DNA of 64,000 bases. Source: Mariniradius saccharolyticus AK6 (lineage in GTDB: Bacteria > Bacteroidota > Bacteroidia > Cytophagales > Cyclobacteriaceae). The notes beneath the pieces are model-generated. The model made no database searches. It had not been told where the DNA came from and was given only the letters and a program-made list of their open reading frames with translations. A program made the translations under genes and the position numbers. Where the stretch lies: positions 158,175 to 222,174 of the forward strand of contig NZ_AMZY02000008.1 of the NCBI RefSeq assembly GCF_000330725.2, in the 5' to 3' direction. Shown here one piece after another: positions 34,021-42,690 of the stretch; positions within the stretch are counted from its first letter, which is position 1; every line of letters starts with the position of its first letter.

Positions 34021-34920
34021 TCAATACTCATTGATAATCAGCTTTTTTCCAGTGGCTTTCGGATCTATTTCGTAGGCACGATTTTCCCTGGAATATCCCA
34101 AATCATTCATGAACATTACAAACTTCCTCCCTCCCTCAACGGTAAACACCTGCCAATCAAGGATAGATTTGGGATCATTGGCACAGGGCCAGGAAAGTGC
34201 GGGGAAAAAGTATGGATCCTCATTTGCCCAAAACTGGAGATGGAGCTCTACCATCTGTTCATCCGCTTTTTCAAGATCGAGATTGTCCTCAAAATGTAGC
34301 TTGCTGATCGCACATTTTTTACCTAGAAACTCCTTGACCAAATTCAAAGTGGCGTCATCCTGCACTAAGGATACATGGTTTTTGGGAGGAAGGGTCCGAA
34401 GGATTTTTCCCTCTCCCCGCACTTCGATTTGCATCAGTGCAAAATAAATGACCGTATCATCCTGTCGCTGATAATCCGTAGCATTCGCATCCACATGCAC
34501 GCCGAAGAGTCCCAGCAAAGAAAGGCCTGTTTCCGTAGAAGCGCGGAATTTGGACTTCCGGTATTCCATGGGAACGGATTGCCGAAATGCCGCTACCCTA
34601 TCGCTGAGCCTTTTGTCAATGGATGCATTTTGGTCTGCCCACAGGAATGTCTTGTCCTTTAGATTGAATGTCCCCAATACTTTCGGCTGCGCGATGACCT
34701 CCAAGCCCTTTTCCTCCACGGTATAGGTCACGGTACCCATGTCCTGGTCAAAAAGGTATGGATTCAATGGCGACATACCCCAGGATATCGTGTGGTACAT
34801 GTTTCGTAGGCCCATCTCCGCCGCAGCGCCTGCCGTTGCAGTTTCCAGTTCAGCTTGTCCTTTGGCAGGAATGCCAGAAATAAGCAAGATGAGGGTACCT
34901 AGAATTCGAATGAAAAACAT
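34021..34920 (-). CDS. hypothetical secreted protein (DUF6882-like)
   Basis: The 299-residue product has a signal peptide (MFFIRILGTLILLISGIPAKG). The strand FNLKDKTFLWADQNASID recalls the conserved W-x-x-N-x-S segment of the DUF6882 group, but I am not sure of that family. The rest is alpha/beta with no catalytic motif I can name; the last strands read RKFVMFMNDLGYSRENRAYE. It is convergent with the glycine-zipper gene and monocistronic. Confidence 0.65.
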   Translation of the reverse strand: MFFIRILGTLILLISGIPAKGQAELETATAGAAAEMGLRNMYHTISWGMSPLNPYLFDQDMGTVTYTVEEKGLEVIAQPKVLGTFNLKDKTFLWADQNASIDKRLSDRVAAFRQSVPMEYRKSKFRASTETGLSLLGLFGVHVDANATDYQRQDDTVIYFALMQIEVRGEGKILRTLPPKNHVSLVQDDATLNLVKEFLGKKCAISKLHFEDNLDLEKADEQMVELHLQFWANEDPYFFPALSWPCANDPKSILDWQVFTVEGGRKFVMFMNDLGYSRENRAYEIDPKATGKKLIINEY

Positions 34921-35099
34921 GGAAATAGTGCTGTAAGTTGCTTGGGAATATCAAAGGTTTTGCGCGATGACGCAGATGGCAGTCAAGTTCGGGAATAATC
35001 AAATTGAGGGCAAATGGTAATGGGTAAGGGTCAATATGGGATATTCCTTCCCCAGTCTCGGACTGTGAAGGGAAAATGAGGAAAAAACATCCGAACCAC

Positions 35100-35107
35100 T
35101 ATCTTTG
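35100..35107 (+). promoter_or_regulatory. putative -7 element of the 35131 gene
   Basis: TATCTTTG matches TAnnTTTG exactly and lies 23 bases before the ATG. The -33 region is weak. Confidence 0.4.
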
Positions 35108-35130
35108 ATTGCAAGTAAAAAGTAAAAACC

Positions 35131-35520
35131 ATGAATACAAAACTATTGATGATGGCAAGCGCCATACTCATGGGCATCGCCGGCATCGTGTTGAGCTTTG
35201 GTCCACAAGAGGTTTTGGTAGGACTTGGCCAAGATTCCAACCAGTTATCCGTCATTGCGCTTCAACTAATGGGTGCACTTTATTTTGGTTTTGCCATCAC
35301 AAACTGGATAGCAAAAGGGACAATTATTGGCGGTATTTATGGCAGGCCGATCAGTATTGGAAACTTCACGCACTTTTTTGTCGGGGGACTCGCACTTGCC
35401 AAAGCCTATATGAATGGAAGCAAGCTCCCCTTGATTATTCTATTGTTGGCCATCATCTACCTGGTTTTTGCGATCCTTTTTGGATACGTCCTACTTACCC
35501 ACCCAAAAAAACAGATGTAA
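35131..35520 (+). CDS. small four-helix membrane protein
   Basis: The 129-residue protein is almost entirely hydrophobic, with four spans (about 4-23, 40-62, 76-92, 98-121) and a short basic tail. KGTIIGGIYGRPISIGNFTH lies between spans two and three. No named family is recognised. It appears monocistronic, with its own TATCTTTG box just upstream. Confidence 0.7.
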   Translation: MNTKLLMMASAILMGIAGIVLSFGPQEVLVGLGQDSNQLSVIALQLMGALYFGFAITNWIAKGTIIGGIYGRPISIGNFTHFFVGGLALAKAYMNGSKLPLIILLLAIIYLVFAILFGYVLLTHPKKQM

Positions 35521-35688
35521 GAATGCAGGTTGCTGCCTCTCTCCTTTCTCCCTGATTGCGACTTTCTGGTTTCCGGCTCTCCGGAAATACTTAGCCTCAT
35601 TTCTTCATGGGCTTGGACCGATACAGTTTCCTTTGAACCTAAGTCAGGCTCAGATTCGATATCGTTGGCAAAAATCCCAGTCCGTGTT

Positions 35689-35719
35689 TTTGGAGAAAAA
35701 TCAAATTTTGATACTTTTA
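35689..35719 (+). promoter_or_regulatory. putative promoter of the TMEM175-like gene
   Basis: TTTG (35689-35692) and TACTTTTA (35712-35719, one mismatch to TAnnTTTG) are separated by 19 bases, the spacing expected for the Bacteroidota housekeeping sigma factor. The start codon lies about 95 bases downstream. Confidence 0.35.
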
Positions 35720-35814
35720 AGTGAAGGGCTTTGGGTCGAATCACCAAACTTTCCCGTTCGGTTTGATCTTCACTTTATCGATCCTGTTTGGCTGGCCTGC
35801 GTGAATTTGTAAAT

Positions 35815-36537
35815 ATGAGAAACGAGGTATTTAAAAACAGACAACACGACCCACGGATCACTTACCGTGGCAACAGCGCGTCCCGGCTTGACAACCTGAC
35901 CGATGCGGTGTTTGGCATCGCCATTACGCTGCTCATCTTCAACCTATCAAACCCCAATTCCTTTGCGGATTTGCTGACCTTTACCAAAACACTACCTGCT
36001 TTTCTGATCAGCATATCCTTCATCGTATTGATCTGGAGCGAACATCTGGAATTTTCCGAGATCTACACGTTGAACGATTCGAAACTGACAGTACTCAACA
36101 CGATATTCATCGCCTTGGTGATTTTCTACGTGTATCCGCTGCGGTTTTTGACGCTTTTCCTCACCAACTTCTTTTTCAGCACCGATATCGCGGTGAGTAT
36201 ACGCGGTGACCAAGTCCCCTACCTGATGGTATACTACGGCTTTGTGGCGTTTGCGCTCTATTTTGTCCTCTACCTCTTTTATCACCGGGCCCTTAGGCTG
36301 AAAAACGAACTGGAATTGAACCCCTTTGAGGAGTTTTACACTTCATCCCAAAAGAAAAGGCTGCTCATACTATTTTCTGTGCCGCTTTTGTCGATCGTCG
36401 TGACGCTTCTTATCAATCAGTTTTCATTCGTCTGGGCCTCCGTTTTTGGTGGAGTCACCTACTTTCTGTACACGCCCTTGATGCTATGGTGGCACAAGGA
36501 CTTTTTAATGAAATCCAAGGAATTCGAGTATGTATAA
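35815..36537 (+). CDS. TMEM175-like (DUF1211) membrane protein
   Basis: The ATG at 35815 gives 240 residues. The first span holds SRLDNLTDAVFGIAITLLIF, a variant of the R-x3-F-S-D-A-V-F-A-I-A-I-T-L motif that lines the pore of prokaryotic TMEM175-type potassium channels. Here the FSD is NLTD, so channel activity is not certain. Five further spans follow (about 52-70, 88-116, 128-160, 184-204, 206-226). It overlaps the next gene by eight bases, so the two are co-translated. Confidence 0.75.
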   Translation: MRNEVFKNRQHDPRITYRGNSASRLDNLTDAVFGIAITLLIFNLSNPNSFADLLTFTKTLPAFLISISFIVLIWSEHLEFSEIYTLNDSKLTVLNTIFIALVIFYVYPLRFLTLFLTNFFFSTDIAVSIRGDQVPYLMVYYGFVAFALYFVLYLFYHRALRLKNELELNPFEEFYTSSQKKRLLILFSVPLLSIVVTLLINQFSFVWASVFGGVTYFLYTPLMLWWHKDFLMKSKEFEYV

Positions 36538-37009
36538 CTTTGTGAATTCTTCCCTCGGTTGGTTTCACCTCGCGTCCTCGGTCGTTGCAATGATAACCGG
36601 TGCATATGTCCTGTTTACTGCAAAAGGTACCAAGACGCACAAAAATATCGGCTATGGCTATGTTTTATCCATGGTCTTGGTATGTGGCTCAGCTTTGGGA
36701 ATTTACAACCTTACAGGCCGTTTCGGCATGTTCCATATTCTGGCTTTTGTGGGTTTTGCGACGCTGGTCGCGGGAATGTTGCCATTGTTGATCAAGGGTA
36801 TCCGGAAAGACTTTCGCGTCCTTCACCTTTGGTTTATGTATTATTCCGTATTGGGACTCTATGCGGCTTTCGCATCAGAATTGAGCGTGCGCGTTCCCGA
36901 AAAGCCCTTCTACACGATGGTGGGGATAGCCACGGGAAGCATATTTGTATTGGGCTCTTTTTTCATTTTTTGGAAAGAAAAAGTTTGGAGCCGGTACTTG
37001 TTGAAATAG
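36530..37009 (+). CDS. DUF2306 membrane protein
   Basis: The 159-residue protein has four spans and the DUF2306 pattern: LGWFHLASSVVAMITGAYVLF, KGTKTHKNIGYGYVLSM with the conserved T-H-K-x-x-G-Y loop, and FRVLHLWFMYYSVLGLY. The family has no proven activity; the His residues on one membrane face suggest cofactor or metal binding. It starts inside the last eight bases of the TMEM175-like gene. Confidence 0.85.
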   Translation: MYNFVNSSLGWFHLASSVVAMITGAYVLFTAKGTKTHKNIGYGYVLSMVLVCGSALGIYNLTGRFGMFHILAFVGFATLVAGMLPLLIKGIRKDFRVLHLWFMYYSVLGLYAAFASELSVRVPEKPFYTMVGIATGSIFVLGSFFIFWKEKVWSRYLLK

Positions 37010-37208
37010 CAGACTTTGTCCGGACAAAAAAACCAACCTTCCTCATTCCTCAAGTGAAAATCTGAAGTGAACTATTGTAATCCACTATAAATCAGGGTAA
37101 TATATTTTCACCCCCTGCTTTTTTATGATTATCTTTCTGCATCAGGTCAAAACATTATTTCAGTGATGTCTTCGACAGCTTTCATGAATTTTCTTGATTA
37201 GATTGAAA

Positions 37209-38192
37209 ATGATCAATTGTATGTCCAGAAAAACCAACCTTTCGATTTTAGGCCTTTTGCTCGCAACCTTTTCTGTATGCCTCGGACAGCAGGTCAAGAG
37301 CTTCGACAGCGGTCCCTACAAACTCTTTTATGAGGAATTTGGCGAGGGCCCTCCCATGTATATACTATCGGGTGGACCAGGCGAGTCACCCGACCATCCC
37401 TACCGGCAAATCGTCGACAGCCTCAAGTCGAGCTATACCTGTATCCTTGTGCACCAAAGGGGAACAGGCCTGTCGCGGGATATCCCAATCAATGAAAGCA
37501 CCATTGGCATTGAGCACTATACACAAGACCTCGAACTCTTGCGCAAAGCCCGTGGGGACAAGAAAATCTCATTGTTGGGAATTTCCTGGGGCGGTATGCT
37601 TGCGATGAATTATGCGGCTACCTATCCGGAATTCGCTTCAAACCTGATTTTGGTCTGTTCAGGACCGCCCTCCTACCACCTTTGGAACGTGCTGTATGAC
37701 AATCAATTCTCCCGACGCTCGGTCGCTGAACTGGATTCCATGAACCAACTCCAAAAAGTATTCTCAATCAAATCCGAAAAAGAACTCGACTCTCTCAAGA
37801 TAGCCTGTCCGGACTGCCCTGAGGTCTCGGCGTACAAGGAGTTCATACTCTTCCATGTTCGGGCAATGTATTACGACCGGAGCAAAGTATCCCGTGCCTT
37901 GTACGAGAAGGAATTCTATGATTTCAACTTTCAGGTGATCCCAATCATCGACAAACAAATCGTTGAATCACGATTTGATATCCGGGAAAAGCTCAAGAAC
38001 CTGGAAATCCCCGCTCTGATCGTCTACGGGCGTCAAGATGACCAAGGGGAATCGACGTTTTTCGAACAAATAGAAAGCCTGAAGTTGGCCGAGGTACATG
38101 TCATAGAACAATGTGGACACGAAATCCTCGAAGAAAAACCACTTGAGTTCTTCAGGATTTTGAAGGACTATGTGCAGCGGACAAGGGATTGA
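37209..38192 (+). CDS. secreted alpha/beta hydrolase, proline-iminopeptidase-like (S33)
   Basis: The ATG at 37209 gives 327 residues with an N-terminal export signal (NLSILGLLLATFSVCLGQ). Motifs: SGGPGESPDHPYR as the oxyanion loop (the family HGGPG), HQRGTGLSR, the nucleophile elbow GISWGG (Ser126), YGRQDDQG for the acid and EQCGHEI for the His. The complete triad supports an active peptidase or esterase in the periplasm. Substrate unknown. Confidence 0.88.
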   Translation: MINCMSRKTNLSILGLLLATFSVCLGQQVKSFDSGPYKLFYEEFGEGPPMYILSGGPGESPDHPYRQIVDSLKSSYTCILVHQRGTGLSRDIPINESTIGIEHYTQDLELLRKARGDKKISLLGISWGGMLAMNYAATYPEFASNLILVCSGPPSYHLWNVLYDNQFSRRSVAELDSMNQLQKVFSIKSEKELDSLKIACPDCPEVSAYKEFILFHVRAMYYDRSKVSRALYEKEFYDFNFQVIPIIDKQIVESRFDIREKLKNLEIPALIVYGRQDDQGESTFFEQIESLKLAEVHVIEQCGHEILEEKPLEFFRILKDYVQRTRD

Positions 38193-38291
38193 AGGACACA
38201 TCAATGAGGTCAGGTATCCTGGCGACAACCATCGAAAAAGAAAACAAGTAAGGCTACAGCTCGTTATTCTTCCAAAAAGCAAAAAACAATC

Positions 38292-39029
38292 ATGAAGACG
38301 AAGATTCAGTTTGTCGTATTTCTGTTGGGAATGCTTTCTGCCATTACTGGCTTTTCGCAGTCAAATGTCTATTATCGCGACGCCAACGGAATCATCAAAG
38401 ATCAAAAAACCTACAACGAACAAAAGGATAAGGCCTTGGCGTCGATGCGGGAATTCTCAAAGTCCATGAATATCTATGAAGAACTGGATCAGGAATTCAA
38501 CCGAAACGACTCTTTAGTCTATTCATACAAATGGCATTTTACAGATAATGTCGACCGGACCAAGGCAGAAATCGAAAGGAAGAAAGCACTGATAGGGAAA
38601 GTGTTTCCGATAAATGCCGTAAAGACCTTGGATGGCAGGGTTGTCAGCATCGATGATTTCAAAGGCAAGCCCACACTCGTCAACATGTGGTTTACCACCT
38701 GTAAACCATGTATCGAGGAAATGCCCGTATTGAATCAGATGCAGGCCGAAAACAGTGATCGATTTAACTTTTTGTCGATCACCTTCGAATCCGAATCTGC
38801 AGTCCGAAAGTTTTTGAAGCGGTTTGACTTCGAGTTTGAACATATCGTGGACTCCGATGAACTGACTTCGGACCTTGGATTCCAGAGTTTCCCGGTAAAC
38901 CTCTTTTTGGATAAAGAAGGCAGACTTCGTGTGATCGAAGGGAATATTCCCTACAAGAAAAATGAGAACGGAGAGCTCGAAATCTCCGACGGCGCAGAGT
39001 TTTTGGCGATCCTAGAGGGGCTTTTGTAA
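38292..39029 (+). CDS. TlpA-like thioredoxin-fold protein
   Basis: The 245-residue product has a signal peptide (ending GFSQ) and, after about 95 residues of N-terminal extension, a thioredoxin fold with LVNMWFTTCKPCIEEMPVLN. The active site is CKPC and the cis-Pro strand is FPVNLFLDKEGR. It matches the TlpA/ResA/DsbE group, periplasmic reductants used in cytochrome c maturation or protein folding. A c-type cytochrome gene lies 230 bases downstream, which fits but does not prove a link. Confidence 0.9.
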   Translation: MKTKIQFVVFLLGMLSAITGFSQSNVYYRDANGIIKDQKTYNEQKDKALASMREFSKSMNIYEELDQEFNRNDSLVYSYKWHFTDNVDRTKAEIERKKALIGKVFPINAVKTLDGRVVSIDDFKGKPTLVNMWFTTCKPCIEEMPVLNQMQAENSDRFNFLSITFESESAVRKFLKRFDFEFEHIVDSDELTSDLGFQSFPVNLFLDKEGRLRVIEGNIPYKKNENGELEISDGAEFLAILEGLL

Positions 39030-39259
39030 GGAATCAGGGCTTTGTTTACCACTCCCATGTGCATTCCTAGAAACAACTGAGCTGTTTTCCCCACCACGTG
39101 CGGATTCTTAAAGAAAATGAGAAGGTTCACCTTGGAGACCATTTATGCAGATAAGGCATCAATTGGTCATTGATTACAAAACCAAAATCGGAAAATTGTA
39201 CTGCGTGCAACCCGTTCCCACTTTTTTCCATCTCTTGGGAAAATCAAATCCCAAGTTTT

Positions 39260-39865
39260 ATGAAAAATCGAATCCATCTTTTTGTCGGAACCGCTGCGAT
39301 TGCATTTGCCCTTGCATCCTGTAAATCCAATGTGGAAAAAGAAACCACGACATCGCAGCCTGAATCAAACACCAAAACCGAATTGGATACCAAAGTGGCC
39401 TTGGGCAAGCACTTGGTTATGATCACAGGCTGCCATGACTGCCATACGCCAAAGAAAATGGGACCAAAGGGACCTGAACTGGATATGGATCGCGCGCTGT
39501 CCGGACATCCCGCCCAACAACCGCTTCCAGATCTGGATCGCAAAGAACTTGAATCCAAAGGAGTCGCAGCTACCCAAGGACTTACAGCTTGGATCGGACC
39601 ATGGGGCGTTTCTTTTGCCTCCAACATCACTTCTGATGCCACGGGTATCGGCAATTGGTCTGAGGAACAGTTTTTCCGTGCCTTGCGTGAAGGCAAATCC
39701 AAAGGCATTTCCACCAACAGGCAGCTGCTCCCGCCGATGCCTTATGAGATGTTTGCGCACATGACCGATGAGGAAATCAGCGCCATTTTCGCCTACCTCA
39801 AAAGCACCAATCCGATTGACAACATCGTCCCACAGCCACTTCCGCCAATGAGCGCTCCCATTTAA
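39260..39865 (+). CDS. c-type cytochrome lipoprotein
   Basis: The ATG at 39260 starts a lipoprotein signal with Cys21 (FALASC); upstream in-frame starts would hide it. The 201-residue product has one haem site, GCHDCHTPKKMG (CHDCH at 58-62). A likely axial Met lies in LLPPMPYEMFAHM, and the region before the C terminus, MTDEEISAIFAYLKSTNPI, is the typical last helix of these cytochromes. It belongs with small diet-type cytochromes that pass electrons in the periplasm. It is followed 24 bases later by a hypothetical secreted gene, possibly in one transcript. Confidence 0.9.
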   Translation: MKNRIHLFVGTAAIAFALASCKSNVEKETTTSQPESNTKTELDTKVALGKHLVMITGCHDCHTPKKMGPKGPELDMDRALSGHPAQQPLPDLDRKELESKGVAATQGLTAWIGPWGVSFASNITSDATGIGNWSEEQFFRALREGKSKGISTNRQLLPPMPYEMFAHMTDEEISAIFAYLKSTNPIDNIVPQPLPPMSAPI

Positions 39866-39889
39866 TCCACTTCTATAATTAAACCAACT

Positions 39890-40585
39890 ATGAAAACAAC
39901 AATCACATTAATCGTCCTTCTGCTGGCAATGATCTGCAAGCTCGATGCCCAGCAACTCCAGCAACCCTTGGAAGATTTCCCCATGTCCAACAGGGGCTAT
40001 GCATTGCTCAAATCAGGTGAAGTCATCGAGGGGAGAATCATCAATTCGAACAGTACACGTGGCATCACCAAAATGAGTTTGGAGGACATGTCCGGAACAA
40101 AACACAAAATCAACGCGGAGGAAATCTTTGAATTCGCCATTGCGATGAACGACGCTGTGAGGCTCCAATACATTATGGAAAGAGGTTCATCGGTGAAAAA
40201 ACTCCTGTCAAAAGACCATCCGACAGCAAAGCCCAAGGACTTCATCATTTTCCGCAACACAAGCGTAAACGGACAGAAAGAACTGCTACTGCAACTGCTC
40301 AATCCAGATTTTGATGAGGTATTCGAAGTGTTTTACGATCCTTTTGCCAGAAAAACCACTTCCCTCGAAGGAGAATATATCAGATGGACAGGCGACAAAC
40401 ACAGGGCTTTCTTTATCTCAAAAAATGGTGGACCATTGATGAAAGTGAAAAAAGGCAACTATAAGAAAGCCTTTGAAGTGCTTTTTGGGGATTGTCCACA
40501 GGTGCTTTCGGACGTCAGAAAACCCAAACTCGAAGACCTCGGCAAGCATATCCTTTTGTACCAAAACTATTGCACCTTAAACTGA
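39890..40585 (+). CDS. hypothetical secreted protein
   Basis: The 231-residue product has a signal peptide (MKTTITLIVLLLAMICKLDAQ). An N-terminal strand pair, YALLKSGEVIEGRIINSNST and TKHKINAEEIFEF, resembles small SH3-like beta modules seen in other Bacteroidota secreted proteins. The rest is alpha/beta of unknown type. It is 8 bases from the DUF4345 gene, and probably shares its transcript. Confidence 0.7.
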   Translation: MKTTITLIVLLLAMICKLDAQQLQQPLEDFPMSNRGYALLKSGEVIEGRIINSNSTRGITKMSLEDMSGTKHKINAEEIFEFAIAMNDAVRLQYIMERGSSVKKLLSKDHPTAKPKDFIIFRNTSVNGQKELLLQLLNPDFDEVFEVFYDPFARKTTSLEGEYIRWTGDKHRAFFISKNGGPLMKVKKGNYKKAFEVLFGDCPQVLSDVRKPKLEDLGKHILLYQNYCTLN

Positions 40586-40593
40586 CCTAAGCC

Positions 40594-41028
40594 ATGAATA
40601 AGCTTAATAAATGGGTACTTTTCACCCGCATTTACCTTGGTTTTTCGCTCCTTTCCCTGCTATCGGTGAGCATGATGGCGCTTTTCGATCCGCAATCCGT
40701 GATGGATCTCGTCGACGTCCAACTCAGCAACACCGATGCCTTGAGTTCCATTCGCGGTGTGTATGGTGGAGTCGGCATCACGATTTGCCTGAGCATTCTC
40801 TACCTGCTGATCAAGCATCCCGAGAAGGGCGCAGGTTTCCTGAGCATATTTTGGGGAGCCTATGCTTTCTCCCGACTCATTACCTTGATCTCGGACGGTC
40901 CATTGGGCGATTTTGGAAGCCAATGGCTGATCATCGAATCCATCATGGCACTGATTGGATTGGGGCTTTGGCTTACCCTGAGTTCGGGCAGGAGAAAGCA
41001 GAAATTCATCTTGAATCCTAGCTTATAA
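40594..41028 (+). CDS. DUF4345 membrane protein
   Basis: The 144-residue protein has four spans and the DUF4345 pattern: RIYLGFSLLSLLSVSMMALFDP, SIRGVYGGVGITICLSILYL and GAYAFSRLITLISDG. The family is uncharacterised. It ends just before a strong terminator, so it is the last gene of the 39260-41028 group. Confidence 0.85.
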   Translation: MNKLNKWVLFTRIYLGFSLLSLLSVSMMALFDPQSVMDLVDVQLSNTDALSSIRGVYGGVGITICLSILYLLIKHPEKGAGFLSIFWGAYAFSRLITLISDGPLGDFGSQWLIIESIMALIGLGLWLTLSSGRRKQKFILNPSL

Positions 41029-41046
41029 ACAATCATATTCGCTCAC

Positions 41047-41085
41047 AAAAACCGCTTCGGTAAATATTTCCGAGGCGGTTTTTTT
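41047..41085 (+). terminator. rho-independent terminator after DUF4345 gene
   Basis: AAAACCGCTTCGG (41047-41059) pairs with CCGAGGCGGTTTT (41070-41082) with one G-T pair; the stem runs into a T run to 41085. Confidence 0.8.
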
Positions 41086-41102
41086 CACGTTTTCACAAAA
41101 CC

Positions 41103-41633
41103 ATGGAACGGAAAACCATCCTTTACATCGCCGCCAGTCTGGACGGCTACATCGCCAAGCCGGGCGATAATCTTGACTTTCTCGAAGCTGTCGCCCAAGA
41201 GGGAGAGGACTACGGCTATGGGCAATTTTACGGGCAGATAGATACCGTGATCTTGGGCAAACGAACTTACGATTGGGTAATGGGTCAAATTGGTGAATTT
41301 CCCCATCAGGGAAAAGAAACCTTTGTGCTGACACGGGAACGTCTACATGTCATCGCCACGGTCCAATTCTTTTCGGGTAACCTTTCCGAACTTGTTTCCA
41401 ACCTGAAATCCAAACCGGGAAAAGACATCTTCGTGGATGGCGGCGCAAAGACCGTTCATCGGTTTTTGGAAGCCGGTTTGCTCGATGAGCTGATTGTTTC
41501 CTTTGTTCCTGTCCTTCTCGGGGATGGAATCCGCCTATTTCAGGCAGGTTTTCCAGAGCAAAAGTTGGAGTTGATCAGGTCAAGAAGTTATCCATCTGGT
41601 TTGGTGCAGGTTCACTATCGGGTAGTGAAGTAA
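41103..41633 (+). CDS. dihydrofolate-reductase-family (RibD C-terminal-like) protein
   Basis: The 176-residue protein begins MERKTILYIAASLDGYIAKPGD, the hallmark start of the RibD-C/DHFR-like family, and continues with VILGKRTYDWV, DIFVDGGAKTVHRFLEAGLLDELIVS and VPVLLGDGIRLF. Members reduce flavin-precursor or folate-like substrates using NADPH, but most of these stand-alone proteins have no proven substrate. It is cytosolic and monocistronic, flanked by two terminators. Confidence 0.92.
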   Translation: MERKTILYIAASLDGYIAKPGDNLDFLEAVAQEGEDYGYGQFYGQIDTVILGKRTYDWVMGQIGEFPHQGKETFVLTRERLHVIATVQFFSGNLSELVSNLKSKPGKDIFVDGGAKTVHRFLEAGLLDELIVSFVPVLLGDGIRLFQAGFPEQKLELIRSRSYPSGLVQVHYRVVK

Positions 41634-41637
41634 TTTC

Positions 41638-41672
41638 GGGCCGGTTCAAAGACGGGCCGGCCTATTTTTTTT
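41638..41672 (+). terminator. rho-independent terminator after the DHFR-family gene
   Basis: GGCCGG (41639-41644) pairs with CCGGCC (41657-41662); eight T follow shortly after. Confidence 0.6.
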
Positions 41673-41677
41673 GATAT

Positions 41678-41724
41678 AAAAAAAGCCCAACATCCTTACC
41701 TATTCGGACTCGGAAAGTTGGGTT
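41678..41724 (-). terminator. second minus-strand terminator hairpin
   Basis: On the minus strand AACCCAAC and GTTGGGCT are separated by about 25 bases and followed by a T run (plus-strand A run at 41678-41684). It backs up the stronger minus-strand terminator just to its right. Confidence 0.5.
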
Positions 41725-41785
41725 AGATTGAATGCTTTTTCAGGGTTAATTTAACAAAGCCCAATCCAACCTCTAGTCGAACATT

Positions 41786-41818
41786 AAAAAAAGGAACGGG
41801 AAAAAGTCCCATTCCTTT
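41786..41818 (-). terminator. minus-strand terminator of the S41/SDR operon
   Basis: AAAGGAACGGG (41790-41800) and CCCATTCCTTT (41808-41818) form a stem with one wobble pair. Read on the minus strand it ends in a T run (plus-strand A run at 41786-41792). It lies about 65 bases after the SDR stop. Confidence 0.75.
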
Positions 41819-41882
41819 GAAATGCTTATTGATAAAAGAAGGCCTAAATCCGCAACTCGGTAAAATCAACACCAAGTAATTG

Positions 41883-42680
41883 TCACTCTGGCCTGGCTTC
41901 GGAACCCGCCAATATCCCACCATCCACATTGAGCTCGATTCCCGTGACATACTTGGATTCTTCGGACGCGAGATACAATGCAGCGTAAGCAACGTCCTCC
42001 GGTTCACCAAAATGGCCGAGAGGAATTCCAGCCTCCACGCTTTTAATGATTTTTTCCCGCATCTCTCCTTCGCCGAGCATGGCATCCCACATCGGGGTCA
42101 TGATAGCAGCAGGATGGATGGAATTGCAGCGGATGTTGTAGCGCTTTTCGGCGCAGAGCAGGGCAACGGACTTGGTATGGTTTCTTACCGCAGCTTTGCT
42201 TGCAGCATAAGCGGCGGCCCCGGGAATTCCCACAAGGCCGCTGCGTGAAGAAATATTGATGATGCTTCCATTTCCCTTCCGCTTCATCAGAGGAATGGCA
42301 TATTTACATCCCAAAACCGTCCCGTTGAGATTGACCCGCATGACTTGCTCAAAGGAATCCATATCTGGATTTTCCGCGTCAAAAGGCCCTTTACTCTCCA
42401 GGAATCCTGTGATGCCGGCATTATTCACCAAAATGTCAAGCCCTCCGAACTCCAGCAACAGCTTTTGGTACACGAGCCTCCAATCGTTTTCATTCGCTAC
42501 ATCCAGATGGGTATAGCATGCCATTTCTCCCAGTTCTTGGGCAAGAGCTTTTCCCTTTTCATCCAGAATGTCTGAAAGAATGACCATCGCACCTTCCCGA
42601 TGAAAAACGCGGGCAATGCTTTCTCCGATGCCTCGGGCTGCCCCGGTAATCAAAGCGATTTTGTTTTCCAGTCTTCCCAT
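41883..42680 (-). CDS. SDR-family oxidoreductase
   Basis: The 265-residue protein has all classical short-chain dehydrogenase marks: TGAARGIG (12-19) for the nucleotide, LDVANE, NNAG (86-89), the catalytic Ser near 144 (INISSRSG), and Y158-x3-K162 in AYAASKAAV. The C terminus has VTGIELNVDGG. The closest general types are glucose-1-dehydrogenase-like and cyclopentanol-dehydrogenase-like SDRs; the substrate is unknown. It is the last gene of a tight minus-strand group, starting 10 bases after the S41 lipoprotein gene. Confidence 0.92.
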   Translation of the reverse strand: MGRLENKIALITGAARGIGESIARVFHREGAMVILSDILDEKGKALAQELGEMACYTHLDVANENDWRLVYQKLLLEFGGLDILVNNAGITGFLESKGPFDAENPDMDSFEQVMRVNLNGTVLGCKYAIPLMKRKGNGSIINISSRSGLVGIPGAAAYAASKAAVRNHTKSVALLCAEKRYNIRCNSIHPAAIMTPMWDAMLGEGEMREKIIKSVEAGIPLGHFGEPEDVAYAALYLASEESKYVTGIELNVDGGILAGSEARPE

Positions 42681-42690
42681 AAAAGATCCA